A DNA stretch of 64,000 bases from Sulfuritalea sp. (GTDB lineage: Bacteria; Pseudomonadota; Gammaproteobacteria; Burkholderiales; Rhodocyclaceae). Under the pieces are notes generated by a model that worked only from the letters and a program-made list of their open reading frames with translations, did no database searches and was not told where the DNA came from. The DNA is taken from assembly GCA_023229545.1 (NCBI GenBank), contig JALNZB010000014.1, positions 18,719-82,718 on the forward strand, written 5' to 3'. This document shows, in pieces, positions 34,705 to 44,016 of the stretch (position 1 is the first letter of the stretch; each line of letters begins with the position of its first letter). A program made the position numbers and the translations under genes.

Positions 34705-35637
34705 ATGTCCGACAAAAAATACCGCCTCGTGACACGCAGCGATTTCGACGGCCTGGCCTGTGCGGTTCTGCTCAACGAGCTGGACCTGATCGACGATATC
34801 AAGTTCGTTCATCCGAAGGACATGCAGGACGGCAAGATCGATATTTCCGACCGCGACATCACCACCAATCTGCCCTTTGTTCCGGGCGTGCATCTGGCGT
34901 TCGATCATCACCTCTCCGAGACTTTCCGCAATCCCGGCGAGCGTCCCAATCACATCATCTATCCCGATGCACCGTCCGCCGCACGCGTGGTGTTCGAGCA
35001 CTTTGGCGGCAAGAACCGCTTTCCGGTTTCTTTCACCGAGATGATGATCGCCGTCGACAAGAGCGATTCGGCGAATTTCACGCGCCAGGAAATCCTCGAT
35101 CCGAAAGACTGGGTGCTGCTCAACTACCTGATGGATTCGCGCACCGGTCTTGGCCGCTTCCGCGAATTCCGCGTCAGCAATTACCAGTTGATGATGGATC
35201 TGATCGCCTACTGCCGCAATCACGGCATCGACGACATCCTGGCCCTGCCGGATGTGAAGGAACGTGTCGAGCTTTACTTCGAACACGCGGAAAAGGCCAA
35301 GGAGCAGATCAAGCGCTGCACCAAGGTGTACAAGAATCTTGCGGTGCTCGATTTGCGTAATGAGGAAACGATATTCGCTGTCAATCGTTTCATGATTTAC
35401 GCGCTATTCCCGGAGACCAATATCTCCATCCATATCCTGTGGGGCGTGCAGAAACAGAACACGGTATTCGCCACCGGCAAGTCGATCATCAATCGCACCT
35501 CGAACACCAACATCGGCGAACTGATGCTGTTCCATGGCGGCGGCGGGCACGAGAATGCCGGTACCTGCCAGATTGCCAACGAGCGGGCCGATATCGTCTT
35601 GCAGGAGTTGATTGGCAAGATCAACGCCGACGGCTGA
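34705..35637 (+). CDS. DHH-family phosphoesterase
   Basis: This 310-aa protein has the DHH metal-binding set: RSDFDGLACA (D13, D15), FDHHLSE (D67, H68, H69) and a further aspartate region (AVDKSDSAN). The C-terminal DHHA1-like part ends with the glycine-rich FHGGGGHENAGTCQI nucleic-acid or phosphate-binding motif. Relatives include RecJ-like exonucleases, oligoribonuclease NrnA and exopolyphosphatase-like enzymes; the exact substrate cannot be told. GGGGATAAG upstream is a modest ribosome site. It follows the addA-like gene by 18 bp. Confidence 0.85.
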   Translation: MSDKKYRLVTRSDFDGLACAVLLNELDLIDDIKFVHPKDMQDGKIDISDRDITTNLPFVPGVHLAFDHHLSETFRNPGERPNHIIYPDAPSAARVVFEHFGGKNRFPVSFTEMMIAVDKSDSANFTRQEILDPKDWVLLNYLMDSRTGLGRFREFRVSNYQLMMDLIAYCRNHGIDDILALPDVKERVELYFEHAEKAKEQIKRCTKVYKNLAVLDLRNEETIFAVNRFMIYALFPETNISIHILWGVQKQNTVFATGKSIINRTSNTNIGELMLFHGGGGHENAGTCQIANERADIVLQELIGKINADG

Positions 35638-35741
35638 TAGCCGTTTCGTCCGGCTTAAGCGTTTCCGCCGCCGTTGCCGCAGCGCTTCTTCGTTGCGTCG
35701 CGATGAGCGGGCAACCCATAAGCATTATCGCGGGGGTAACC

Positions 35742-36608
35742 ATGCGCCTGCAACGCCCTGACTGCCTGGCAGCGATCTTCGCACTGGCCTTGATCGCAGG
35801 TCCGCGACCGGCTTATGCCCAGCCGGGCGGAGCCGCGTCCGGCGATCCAAACAGTCTGGCGATGAATGTTGTGCTGACCGTTCCCCTCAAGGATTACAGC
35901 ATTTCGGGGTTGGTGACCCATTTGCCGGAAGCGAAGACCTTCAAGTACGGCATTGCCCTGTTTCCAGGTTATCCGTCGATCATGAAGCTGCGCGAAGAAG
36001 CAGGGCAGCCCCGTTTCGAACTGCGCGGCAACTTTCTGATTCGCTCGCGGCGGCACTGGCTGGATGACGAGACTCTGGTCATTTCAATCGATGCGCCTTC
36101 CGACCAGTGGACCAGCTTCAGTCGACAGTTTCGCCAGGACCCGCGCTACGGCGCGGATGTCGCGGCGTTGCTGGCGGAGGCCTCGCGTCGCTACGCGGTT
36201 AGCGACTGGACACTGGTCGGCACCAGCGAAGGAACGATCAGTGCCTTTCATGCGGCGCGGATGAATCCGGGAATGGCCCAACGGGTGATTCTTACCTCGT
36301 CGTTGTTTCTCAATAGCGGCAAGGGGCGGGGCCTGTCCGGAGTGAGCTGGGATGGCATGAAGGCGCGTTTGTTGTGGGTGCACCATGAGTTTGATCCATG
36401 CGAGTACACCCCCTACCGGGAGGCGCGGCAGTTTGCCGAAATGACCCGCAGCCCCCTGCTGACCGTGCGCGGTGGCGGGCCTTCCAGCGGCGCACCTTGC
36501 GAGGCCCGCAGCGCACACGGCTTCATAGGAATGGAACGCGAAACCGTGCTGGCCATGCGTTCGTGGGTGAAGACCGGCGTGACACCGGTCGACGTGGGCA
36601 AGGAGTAA
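35742..36608 (+). CDS. Secreted or periplasmic alpha/beta-hydrolase-like protein
   Basis: This 288-aa protein has a signal peptide (MRLQRPDCLAAIFALALIAG, cleavage after AYA near 26). The hydrolase nucleophile elbow reads LVGTSEGT (GxSxG), preceded by ALFPGYP and followed by HHEFDPCEY, which could supply an acid; AHGF near the end could supply the histidine. Substrate unknown. I chose the ATG at 35742 because it starts a clear signal peptide. A longer frame from 35439 overlaps the DHH gene. Convergent with the cNMP gene. Confidence 0.75.
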   Translation: MRLQRPDCLAAIFALALIAGPRPAYAQPGGAASGDPNSLAMNVVLTVPLKDYSISGLVTHLPEAKTFKYGIALFPGYPSIMKLREEAGQPRFELRGNFLIRSRRHWLDDETLVISIDAPSDQWTSFSRQFRQDPRYGADVAALLAEASRRYAVSDWTLVGTSEGTISAFHAARMNPGMAQRVILTSSLFLNSGKGRGLSGVSWDGMKARLLWVHHEFDPCEYTPYREARQFAEMTRSPLLTVRGGGPSSGAPCEARSAHGFIGMERETVLAMRSWVKTGVTPVDVGKE

Positions 36609-36627
36609 CCGGCGGCGAGACAGGCGG

Positions 36628-37101
36628 CTAGAGCCGCCAGGCCAGCAGTTCGTCCGCTGTACGCAGGCGGGCGGAGAGCACCTTGGTGATGTTGCGATAG
36701 ACCTTGAGGCCGATCTCGGGGCGCGAGTTGATGATCTGGTCGTTGATGCGGACCAGTACGCAATCGGAATCGGCGACGACGCTGGCGCTGCGCGCTTCGT
36801 TATCCGCCAGCGCCATTTCGCCGAAGCTGTCGGCGGGCATCAGGCGGGCGAGTTCGACCTGGCCGTCGCGGCCCGACTTGAGTACCTTGGCCTCGCCATT
36901 GAGGATGATGTACATGTGCGTGCCGACACTGCCTTCCTTGACGATATCGGCGCCCGGCGCGAAGGTGCATTTCTCGGAATTGCCGAGCAGGTCGCTGATT
37001 TCCGCCGGGGTGAGCCCCTGAAAAGCCTTGACGTGCTCCGAAAGCTTGAACAGCAGACGCTGCAGGTCGGTAAAGGTGAATTGCTCGCGGATCCAGTTCA
37101 T
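36628..37101 (-). CDS. Cyclic-nucleotide-binding domain protein beside glnD
   Basis: This 157-aa protein is a single cNMP-binding domain: PGADIVKEGSVGTHMYIILNGEAKVL, then LMPADSFGEMALADNEARSASVVA, the phosphate-binding cassette. No DNA-binding domain follows. It lies 7 bp downstream of glnD on the same strand, so it is probably in its operon. The ATG at 37101 starts at MNWIREQFTF; the longer frame overlaps glnD. It is distinct from the cNMP protein encoded at 248. Confidence 0.82.
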   Translation of the reverse strand: MNWIREQFTFTDLQRLLFKLSEHVKAFQGLTPAEISDLLGNSEKCTFAPGADIVKEGSVGTHMYIILNGEAKVLKSGRDGQVELARLMPADSFGEMALADNEARSASVVADSDCVLVRINDQIINSRPEIGLKVYRNITKVLSARLRTADELLAWRL

Positions 37102-37108
37102 CGCGTGA

Positions 37109-39682
37109 TCATACCTGAAGTACGGTGAGGAGGTCCTGTTCGAGCCTGACCAGCGTGGCGGTCTGCGCCAGTTCCTTGCCGCTGATGAGGAACACGTCTT
37201 CGACGCGCTCGCCGAGCGTGGCGATCTTCGCGGTATGCAGGGTGATGCCGTGCTGGCCCAGCACGCGGGCAATGGCATAGAGGAGTCCGGGCCGGTCGGC
37301 GGCATTGACCGACATCAGGTACTGGTTGCCGCGCTCGTCGGCGCGAATATCCACTTCCGGCGTGACCGGAAAGTGGCGCACCTGCCGCGACAGGCGCCCA
37401 CTGATCGCCGGGGGCAGCGGTCCCTGCTGGATGAGTTGCTCGACGATGCCGTGTTCGATCAGGCCGATCATGTCGCGATAGACCTGGGTCGCGTCGGAGG
37501 CGAACACCACGAAGCTGTCCAGGGCATAGCCATGACGCGTGGTGTGAATCTTGGCGTCCACGATGCTATAGCCGAGCCGGGCAAAGAAGCCGCAGAGGCG
37601 GGCAAACAGCAGGGCTTGATCCCGCACGTAAACCATCACCTGCAAGCCTTCGCCCATCGGGTTGAGGCGCGCCTTTACCACCGGCTGCGCGCTGTCCGGT
37701 CGATGGTAGAGCACGCGTGTATGCCAGGCGATTTCATCGGCGGCGTGCCGCATGAAGTAGCCGGTGTCGAGATGGCTCCACAGCTCGACTTCGACGTCCG
37801 GACGCAGGCCGTGACGGCGCAGGATGCTTCGCGCTTCTTCCTGTCGCTCGGCGACACCCGTGAGTTGGAGCACCGCCGTGCCGCCGAGGACGCTGGCGGT
37901 CATGCGGAACAGGTCTTCAAGCAGTTTGCCTTTCCAGGCGTTCCACACTTTCGGGCTGGTGCCGCGAATGTCGGCCACCGTCAGCAGATAGAGCGCGGTG
38001 AGCCGGCGCAGGTCGCCCACCATGCGGGCAAAGGCGAGGATGACCTCGGGATCGGCCAGATCCTGTTTTTGCGCCACGTGCGACATGGTCAGGTGCCGCT
38101 CGACGAGGAACACCACGAGTTCGGCATCGTCCCCCGTGATGCCGTGGTCGCGGCAAAAGCGTGCGGCGTCCTTCTTGCCAAGCTGGGAATGGTCGCCGCC
38201 GCGACCCTTGGCAATGTCGTGGAACAGGGTGGCGACATAGAGCAGCCAGCGATTCTCGAAGCCGGCCATCAGCCGCGAACAGAACGGGTACTCGTGGGCA
38301 AACTCGGGCTGGGCGAAGCGCCGCATATTGCGCATCACCTGCAGGATGTGCTGGTCGACGGTGTAGACATGGAACAGGTCGTGCTGCATCTGGCCGACGA
38401 TGTGACCGAAGGCCGGCAAATAGCGGCCCAGGATGTCGTACTGATTCATGCGCCGCAGCGCGTGGATCAGGTGCGGTTGCTGGAACAACTGGAGAAACAG
38501 CGCGCGGTTTTGCGGGTCGCGACGAAATTCGGTGTCGATGCATCCCTGCGCCCGCCACAAGGCGCGCAAGGTGCGCGGCGTCATGCCCTTGAGCTCGGAG
38601 CGCTGCATTTGCAGCAGAAAGCATTCGAGAATGGCGCGCGGAAAACGCTGGAAAATGTCTTCCTCGCGCACGTCGAGCTGCTCGCGCACCACCTGAAAGT
38701 ATTCGTCGATGATGACTGGCGGCCCCTGCCGCGCCGGCAGCAGGCGGTCGGCCAGCACCTGCATCACCAGCGCATTGAGTTGCGTGACCAGCTTGGCATT
38801 TCGGTAGTAGCGCTGCATCAGCACTTCGGCCGCGCGTTTGGCATGAGTCGGGCCGATGCCCATGGCCAGGGCAAGTTTTTCCTGATGATCGAACAGCAGC
38901 TTGTCTTCGCGACGACCGACGAGGACATGCAGTTCGATGCGCAAGTCGCGCAGCAGCCGGTCAACGCGTTTGAACTGGCTAACCTCGGATGCGGTGATCA
39001 GGCCCGCCTTTGCCAGTGACGGCCAGTCGTCGCCGATGCCCGCCGCGCGCGCCACCCATTGGATGACCTGCAAATCGCGGCGACCGCCGGGGCCTTCCTT
39101 GAAGTTGGGTTCGAGGCTGTAGGGCGTGTCGCTGAACTTGGCGTAGCGCTCGGCCTGCTCCAGTTGTTTGGCCTTGAAGAAAACCACGGGATGCAGCGCG
39201 GCCTTGTAACTCTGCTCGAAATCATCGTAGAGCGTACGCGTTCCGGCCAGATAGCGCGCTTCGAGCATCGCGGTTTCGACCGTGATGTCGCGATCGGCTT
39301 CGTCCAGGCACTGGTTGACGCTGCGCACACTATGGCCGATGTCGAGGCCGATGTCCCACAGCAGGCCGATCAGTTGTTCAAGTTGCGGCGCCGCGCCTGA
39401 CTCGCGGGACATGTGTTGTTCATCGGCCACCAGGATCAGCAGATCCACGTCGGAGCCGGGGTAGAGCTCGCCGCGCCCATAGCCGCCGACGGCCACCAAA
39501 GCGCAGTTTTCAGGCATGGCGAGTGCCGTCCAGACTTCCAGCAGTACGCTATCTACCAGCGTTGTGCGACCGCTGAGCAGGGCAGCACCGTCTTTCCCTT
39601 CCCGCCAAGCGGCGGTCAGCGCCTGCTGCCCCGCAGTCAGGCGTTGTCTGGCGCGGGCGGCCAGTCGGCGCGAACCGCTCAT
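37109..39682 (-). CDS. glnD: [Protein-PII] uridylyltransferase / uridylyl-removing enzyme
   Basis: This 857-aa protein senses glutamine and modifies the PII nitrogen-signalling protein. The nucleotidyltransferase motif GGYGRGELYPGSDVDLLIL, the GPGGRRDLQ segment, the HD domain (LFHDIAKGRGGDHS) with uridylyl-removing activity, and two C-terminal ACT domains (starting near DQALLFARLCGFFARLG and RPGLLYAIARVLGQHG) are all visible. Length is typical. It lies upstream of a cNMP gene and downstream of map, the common betaproteobacterial order. Confidence 0.96.
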   Translation of the reverse strand: MSGSRRLAARARQRLTAGQQALTAAWREGKDGAALLSGRTTLVDSVLLEVWTALAMPENCALVAVGGYGRGELYPGSDVDLLILVADEQHMSRESGAAPQLEQLIGLLWDIGLDIGHSVRSVNQCLDEADRDITVETAMLEARYLAGTRTLYDDFEQSYKAALHPVVFFKAKQLEQAERYAKFSDTPYSLEPNFKEGPGGRRDLQVIQWVARAAGIGDDWPSLAKAGLITASEVSQFKRVDRLLRDLRIELHVLVGRREDKLLFDHQEKLALAMGIGPTHAKRAAEVLMQRYYRNAKLVTQLNALVMQVLADRLLPARQGPPVIIDEYFQVVREQLDVREEDIFQRFPRAILECFLLQMQRSELKGMTPRTLRALWRAQGCIDTEFRRDPQNRALFLQLFQQPHLIHALRRMNQYDILGRYLPAFGHIVGQMQHDLFHVYTVDQHILQVMRNMRRFAQPEFAHEYPFCSRLMAGFENRWLLYVATLFHDIAKGRGGDHSQLGKKDAARFCRDHGITGDDAELVVFLVERHLTMSHVAQKQDLADPEVILAFARMVGDLRRLTALYLLTVADIRGTSPKVWNAWKGKLLEDLFRMTASVLGGTAVLQLTGVAERQEEARSILRRHGLRPDVEVELWSHLDTGYFMRHAADEIAWHTRVLYHRPDSAQPVVKARLNPMGEGLQVMVYVRDQALLFARLCGFFARLGYSIVDAKIHTTRHGYALDSFVVFASDATQVYRDMIGLIEHGIVEQLIQQGPLPPAISGRLSRQVRHFPVTPEVDIRADERGNQYLMSVNAADRPGLLYAIARVLGQHGITLHTAKIATLGERVEDVFLISGKELAQTATLVRLEQDLLTVLQV

Positions 39683-39731
39683 GCTGTTGCGCTATGCCGT
39701 CGGCGACGTGACGGGAAACGAGTCATCATGC

Positions 39732-40541
39732 TCAGGGATTGATCCGGATGTGAGATGGGCACGGCGGAGTGCCTGCGGAGATCGTCATTACCTCGACGCC
39801 GGTCTCGGTGACGCGGATGGTGTGCTCCCACTGGGCGGAAAGACTGTGATCCTTGGTGACGATGGTCCAGCCATCCGGCAGTTCCGAAATCGCCGCCTTG
39901 CCGGCGTTGATCATCGGTTCTATGGTGAATACCATGCCCGGCGCCAGTAATGGGCCATCACTGGCCTTGCCATAGTGCAGTACCTGCGGCTCTTCGTGAA
40001 AATTGCGACCGATGCCATGGCCGCAGAACTCGCGCACCACGGAAAAACCCGCGCTTTCCGCATGTTTCTGGATCGCCGCGCCGATCGCCCCCAGATGCAC
40101 TCCGGGGCGCACTTGGGCGATACCCAGCCACATGCATTCGTGGGTTATCGACACCAGCCGCCGGGCGAGAATCGATATCTCGCCGACGCAGAAGGTGCGG
40201 CTGGTATCACCGTGCCAGCCGTCCTTGATGGTGGTGATGTCGAGGTTGACGATGTCGCCTTTTTTCAGCGCACGGTCGTTGGGAATACCATGGCAGACTT
40301 GATGATTGATGGAGGCGCAGATCGACTTGGGGTAGGGCGTGTAGCCCGAAGGCGCATAGTCGAGCGGCGCCGGAATGCAGCCCTGAACATTGACCATGTA
40401 GTCGTGACAGATCCGATCCAGTTCTGCCGTGGTGACGCCCGGTTTGACGAAGGGAGCGATGTAGTCGAGGACTTCACCGGCCAGGCGGCAGGCGGTCCGC
40501 ATCTCGGCGATGTCTTGGGCGGTCTTTATGGAAATGGCCAT
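39732..40541 (-). CDS. map: Type I methionine aminopeptidase
   Basis: This 269-aa protein removes the initiator methionine. The metal ligands lie in VNLDITTIKDGWHGDTSRTF (two aspartates), the CGHGIGRNFHEEP segment (histidine), MVFTIEPMIN and AQWEHTI (glutamates). The sequence is complete and of normal length. It lies 49 bp upstream of glnD on the same strand. The 277-bp gap to trxA holds both start regions and no further gene. Confidence 0.95.
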   Translation of the reverse strand: MAISIKTAQDIAEMRTACRLAGEVLDYIAPFVKPGVTTAELDRICHDYMVNVQGCIPAPLDYAPSGYTPYPKSICASINHQVCHGIPNDRALKKGDIVNLDITTIKDGWHGDTSRTFCVGEISILARRLVSITHECMWLGIAQVRPGVHLGAIGAAIQKHAESAGFSVVREFCGHGIGRNFHEEPQVLHYGKASDGPLLAPGMVFTIEPMINAGKAAISELPDGWTIVTKDHSLSAQWEHTIRVTETGVEVMTISAGTPPCPSHIRINP

Positions 40542-40818
40542 GACTGATGGGCAGGATTCGGAATCCGCATTTTACCCGCAGGCCGCCCGTGGCGGGCGCT
40601 GGACGTGGGAGCATGACGCAGACGGGCGCGACGGTCGTCATCCCTTCCATCAGGGCATCCGAATGGATCGCAAAGTCGCGATACACCGGGCCAAGTATTC
40701 GCCATGACCGGGATTTTTTGCTAGGATTCGGCCATGCAAGCGGCGACAGTCGCTGCAATTCATAGTGCCGCCAGGCTGCGGATGCGGCAATCAGGCAGCA
40801 ATACTCCCCGAGGAATCC

Positions 40819-41145
40819 ATGAGCGAATACATTCACCACGTCACCGACAGCACCTTCAAAGCAGAAGTGCTCGACTCCGCCTTGCCCACTCTGGTCGACT
40901 TCTGGGCCGAGTGGTGTGGCCCATGCAAGATGATTGCGCCGATTCTCGAAGAGGTGGCCAAGGATTATTCCGGCAAGCTGCGCGTGGCCAAACTGAACAT
41001 CGACGACAACCCAAAAACTCCCGGCGAATTCGGCATTCGCGGCATTCCGACCCTGCTTTTGTTCAAGGGTGGCAACGTCGAGGCGCAAAAAGTGGGCGCC
41101 CTGTCGAAATCGCAACTCACCGCTTTCATTGACAGCAATCTCTGA
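40819..41145 (+). CDS. trxA: Thioredoxin
   Basis: This 108-aa protein is a classic thioredoxin with the redox motif WCGPC (32-36), the cis-proline region GIRGIPTLLLFKGG and normal length. It reduces disulfides in the cytoplasm using thioredoxin reductase. GAGGAATCC precedes the ATG at 40819. It lies upstream of rho, the usual trxA-rho order. Confidence 0.96.
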   Translation: MSEYIHHVTDSTFKAEVLDSALPTLVDFWAEWCGPCKMIAPILEEVAKDYSGKLRVAKLNIDDNPKTPGEFGIRGIPTLLLFKGGNVEAQKVGALSKSQLTAFIDSNL

Positions 41146-41197
41146 TCCCGTTACAGTCCGGCTCGGAGTCTGATTCCGGGCCGCTACGAGCAAGACA

Positions 41198-41220
41198 GGC
41201 GCCCACTCCTTGGTGGCGCC
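41198..41220 (+). terminator. Hairpin in the trxA-rho gap
   Basis: GGCGCC pairs with GGCGCC around an 11-base loop, without a following T run. It may attenuate transcription into rho. A GAATTC inverted repeat with a 6-base spacer lies at 41242-41259. Confidence 0.4.
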
Positions 41221-41315
41221 GATTCGGTTCCCCTCCTGATTGAATTCTTTTCTGAATTCATCCTCTACATCCCTCTGTTCCGGCGCTTCCGCCGGGATTT
41301 CTGCGCAGGTAGTCC

Positions 41316-42575
41316 ATGCACTTATCCGAGCTCAAAGCCCATCATGTCAGCCAACTGCTGGAGATGGCGGCCGCCAACAACATCGAAAATGCCAACCGGC
41401 TACGCAAGCAGGAACTGATTTATGCCCTGCTGAAGAATGAGGCCAAGAAAGGTGAAACCATCTTCGGCGATGGCGTCCTGGAAATTCTCCCCGATGGTTT
41501 CGGCTTCCTGCGCTCGCCCGAGGCGTCCTACCTCTCCAGCACTGATGACATTTACATCAGTCCAAGCCAGGTGCGCCGCTTCAATCTGCATGGCGGCGAT
41601 ACCATCGAAGGCGAGATTCGCACACCCAAGGAAGGCGAGCGTTATTTCGCGCTGGTCAAGGTCGACCGCGTCAATGGCGAGAGCCCGGAAGCGGCGAAAC
41701 ACAAGATTCTGTTCGAGAATCTCACGCCGCTGCATCCGACCAATCACATGCTGCTGGAACGCGACATCCGCGGCGAAGAGAACATCACCAGCCGCGTCAT
41801 CGACATGATCGCGCCAATCGGCAAAGGCACGCGCCGCCTCATCGTATCGCCGCCCAAGGCGGGCAAGACCGTGCTGATGCAGCACATAGCCCACGCCATT
41901 ACCACCAATCATCCCGATGTCACGCTGATCGTCCTGCTGATCGACGAGCGCCCCGAGGAAGTTACGGAAATGACCCGCACCGTCAAGGGCGAAGTGGTTG
42001 CTTCGACCTTCGACGAACCGGCCACGCGTCACGTCCAGGTCGCCGAAATGGTCATTGAAAAGGCCAAGCGTCTGGTCGAGCACAAGCGCGATGTGGTGAT
42101 CCTGCTCGATTCCATCACCCGCCTGGCGCGCGCCTACAACACGGTGCAACCGGCTTCGGGCAAAGTGCTCACCGGCGGCGTCGATGCCAACGCCCTGCAA
42201 AAACCCAAGCGCTTCTTCGGCGCGGCACGCAATATCGAGGAAGGCGGCTCGCTGACCATCATCGCCACCGCGCTGATCGAAACCGGCTCGCGCATGGACG
42301 ACGTGATCTACGAGGAATTCAAGGGCACCGGCAACATGGAAATTCACCTTGACCGCAAGATGGCGGAAAAGCGTGTCTATCCGGCGATCAACGTCAATCG
42401 TTCAGGCACTCGCCGTGAAGAACTCCTGTTGGTACCCGCTGTTTTGCAGAAAATGTGGATACTGCGCAAGCTGCTGTACAACATGGACGACATGGAGGCC
42501 ATGGAATTCCTGCTGGACAAGGTCAAGGCGACCAAGAACAACGCCGAATTCTTCGACGCCATGCGCCAGCGCTGA
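41316..42575 (+). CDS. rho: Transcription termination factor Rho
   Basis: This 419-aa hexameric RNA-dependent ATPase ends transcription. The N-terminal SAP-like helices lead to the cold-shock RNA-binding domain with GFGFLRSP; the ATPase core has SPPKAGKTVLM (Walker A, about 178-188), LIDERPEEVTEM (Q-loop region), VILLDSITRLARAYN (Walker B) and the R-loop region GGSLTIIATALIETGSRMDD. Complete. The 170-bp leader after trxA contains hairpins and fits Rho autoregulation by attenuation. Confidence 0.97.
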   Translation: MHLSELKAHHVSQLLEMAAANNIENANRLRKQELIYALLKNEAKKGETIFGDGVLEILPDGFGFLRSPEASYLSSTDDIYISPSQVRRFNLHGGDTIEGEIRTPKEGERYFALVKVDRVNGESPEAAKHKILFENLTPLHPTNHMLLERDIRGEENITSRVIDMIAPIGKGTRRLIVSPPKAGKTVLMQHIAHAITTNHPDVTLIVLLIDERPEEVTEMTRTVKGEVVASTFDEPATRHVQVAEMVIEKAKRLVEHKRDVVILLDSITRLARAYNTVQPASGKVLTGGVDANALQKPKRFFGAARNIEEGGSLTIIATALIETGSRMDDVIYEEFKGTGNMEIHLDRKMAEKRVYPAINVNRSGTRREELLLVPAVLQKMWILRKLLYNMDDMEAMEFLLDKVKATKNNAEFFDAMRQR

Positions 42576-42643
42576 AGTACGGCAAGAATCGCGTTCGGCG
42601 TAGCATAATCACGGATGTTACCGCCTGATACCGGCCCACTTCC

Positions 42644-42874
42644 ATGGCAACAGAACCGACTTACTGCTACCACTGTCGTACGCACCATCCACGAAATGAA
42701 ATGCGCCTGATCGTGACCAAGACCGGCAAGCGCTGGCGCTGCATACGCAGCATCGAAGCCACGCAACAAGGCCCGGAAGCGCGCGAGGCCTATGGTCGCC
42801 AGGTGTCCGAGATCAACAAGGCCGAGTCCAAGAGCCGGGCACAGCGGATGAACAATCTCCTTCAGGAAAAGTAG
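42644..42874 (+). CDS. Small conserved zinc-ribbon-like hypothetical protein
   Basis: This 76-aa protein has a CYHC motif (C8, C11) and a later WRC (C33) with basic residues between, suggesting a partial zinc knuckle or RNA contact. The C-terminal part is helical and charged. It starts 68 bp after rho and 5 bp before the HNH nuclease gene, so it may be co-transcribed with it. No function is assigned. Confidence 0.65.
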   Translation: MATEPTYCYHCRTHHPRNEMRLIVTKTGKRWRCIRSIEATQQGPEAREAYGRQVSEINKAESKSRAQRMNNLLQEK

Positions 42875-42879
42875 GCCGC

Positions 42880-43248
42880 ATGAAAGCCGCCGCCCCAGGC
42901 AAGCTCGACCGCATCGTCGCCGATGCCCGCCGCACGGCGGAAATCCGCGATCAAGGCTATCGCGAGCAGGCACTGAAAATCTACCCATGGATATGCGGTC
43001 GCTGCGCCCGCGAATTCACGCGCGCCAATCTGCGCGAGCTGACGGTGCACCACCGCGATCACAACCACGACAACAACCCGCCCAATGGCAGCAACTGGGA
43101 GCTGCTGTGCCTTTACTGCCACGACAACGAGCATCAGCGGCAGTTGGAAGCTGGAGGCAGCAGCGCCACAGGAGTCGGCGCTGGCGGCACGGCGGCGACG
43201 CACTCGCCGTTTGCCAATCTCAAGGCGATGCTGGGCAAAGGGGACTAA
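42880..43248 (+). CDS. yajD: YajD-type HNH nuclease
   Basis: This 122-aa protein carries an HNH motif: CGRCAREF, LTVHHRDHNHDNNPPNGSNW and LLCLYCHDNEHQ. The histidines, asparagine and zinc-binding CxxC pairs are intact. YajD-like nucleases are common and of unknown role. The C-terminal tail contains VGAGGTAAT, encoded by a copy of the 21-bp repeat, and looks less conserved than the core. It is followed by a tRNA on the opposite strand. Confidence 0.88.
   Translation: MKAAAPGKLDRIVADARRTAEIRDQGYREQALKIYPWICGRCAREFTRANLRELTVHHRDHNHDNNPPNGSNWELLCLYCHDNEHQRQLEAGGSSATGVGAGGTAATHSPFANLKAMLGKGD
43174..43194 (+). repeat. Dispersed 21-bp repeat, copy 10 (in yajD)
   Basis: Core GTCGGCGCTGGCG, variable GC, then ACGGCG; identical to copy 12. 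It encodes VGAGGTA in the C-terminal tail of the HNH protein. Confidence 0.65.
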
Positions 43249-43297
43249 ACCCAAAATAAAGGGCTTTCGTCTTTCGACGGAAACCCTTGGTATCACA

Positions 43298-43374
43298 TGG
43301 TCGGGGTGAAAGGATTCGAACCTTCGACATCTTGCTCCCAAAGCAAGCGCGCTACCGGGCTGCGCCACACCCCG
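43298..43374 (-). tRNA. tRNA-Pro (anticodon TGG)
   Basis: A 77-nt cloverleaf on the minus strand: acceptor stem CGGGGTG pairing with CACCCCG, a D-arm, anticodon stem-loop CTTGC-TTTGGGA-GCAAG with TGG as the anticodon, a T-arm around GGTTCGAATCC and an encoded CCA end. It decodes CCA (and other CCN by wobble). Confidence 0.95.
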
Positions 43375-43449
43375 AACCGGCGCGATTCTACAGAACCCGG
43401 TCTATCGCGGTCAATCGATCATTGCCGGTCCGTGTCAATAAACCTTGAC

Positions 43450-43478
43450 TTGCAGTAGTCCCCGGATTCGTTTATAAA
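43450..43478 (+). promoter_or_regulatory. Possible dksA promoter
   Basis: TTGCAG at 43450-43455 and TATAAA at 43473-43478, 17 bp apart, lie 32 bp before the dksA ATG. Confidence 0.4.
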
Positions 43479-43509
43479 GCCGGTTCTCCGAAAATACGGA
43501 CACTCTGCA

Positions 43510-43938
43510 ATGGCTGAAGATCTGCTGCACAAGAAGCAATTCCCGCCCTACCTTCCGAAGAAGGGCGAGGAGTACATGGGCAAGAAACAACTTGCCCACT
43601 TTCGCGCCATCATGGCCTCTCTCAAGGATGAATTGAGCGAGGACATCGAACGCACGGTGCATACCATGCAGGACGAGGCCACCGTGTTCGCCGATCCGAA
43701 TGATCGGGCCAGCCAGGAATCCGACATCGCGCTGGAACTGCGCAACCGCGACCGCGAGCGCAAACTGATCAAGAAGATCGACGAGTCGATTGCCCGCATT
43801 GAAAGCGGCGACTACGGCTACTGCGATTCCTGCGGCGTCGAGATCGGCCTCAAGCGTCTTGAGGCACGTCCCACGGCCACGCTGTGCATCGACTGCAAGA
43901 CCCTGGAAGAGCACCGCGAAAAACAGGTTGGCAAGTAA
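43510..43938 (+). CDS. dksA: RNA polymerase-binding transcription factor DksA
   Basis: This 142-aa protein works with ppGpp at RNA polymerase. The coiled-coil tip has the acidic segment DPNDRASQE (62-70) and the zinc finger carries C105, C108, C126 and C129 (CDSC...CIDC). All residues are intact. The relA gene in this window should supply its partner ppGpp. A terminator shared with pnp follows. Confidence 0.95.
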   Translation: MAEDLLHKKQFPPYLPKKGEEYMGKKQLAHFRAIMASLKDELSEDIERTVHTMQDEATVFADPNDRASQESDIALELRNRDRERKLIKKIDESIARIESGDYGYCDSCGVEIGLKRLEARPTATLCIDCKTLEEHREKQVGK

Positions 43939-43965
43939 GCCGCCAGTGGGCGCGCAAGCGCCGAC

Positions 43966-44001
43966 CAACAAAAAAGGACGCCGCAGCGTCCTTTTTTGTT
44001 G
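43966..44001. terminator. Bidirectional terminator between dksA and pnp
   Basis: A perfect stem of AACAAAAAAGGACG and CGTCCTTTTTTGTT with a CCGCAG loop has a run of A on one side and T on the other. It can end the converging dksA and pnp transcripts. Confidence 0.9.
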
Positions 44002-44016
44002 CCTGCGGCAGAGACC

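Noticed and set aside
40542..40818. Possible sRNA or gene between map and trxA
   Set aside because: No stable frame, no clear promoter-terminator pair; treated as a divergent promoter region.
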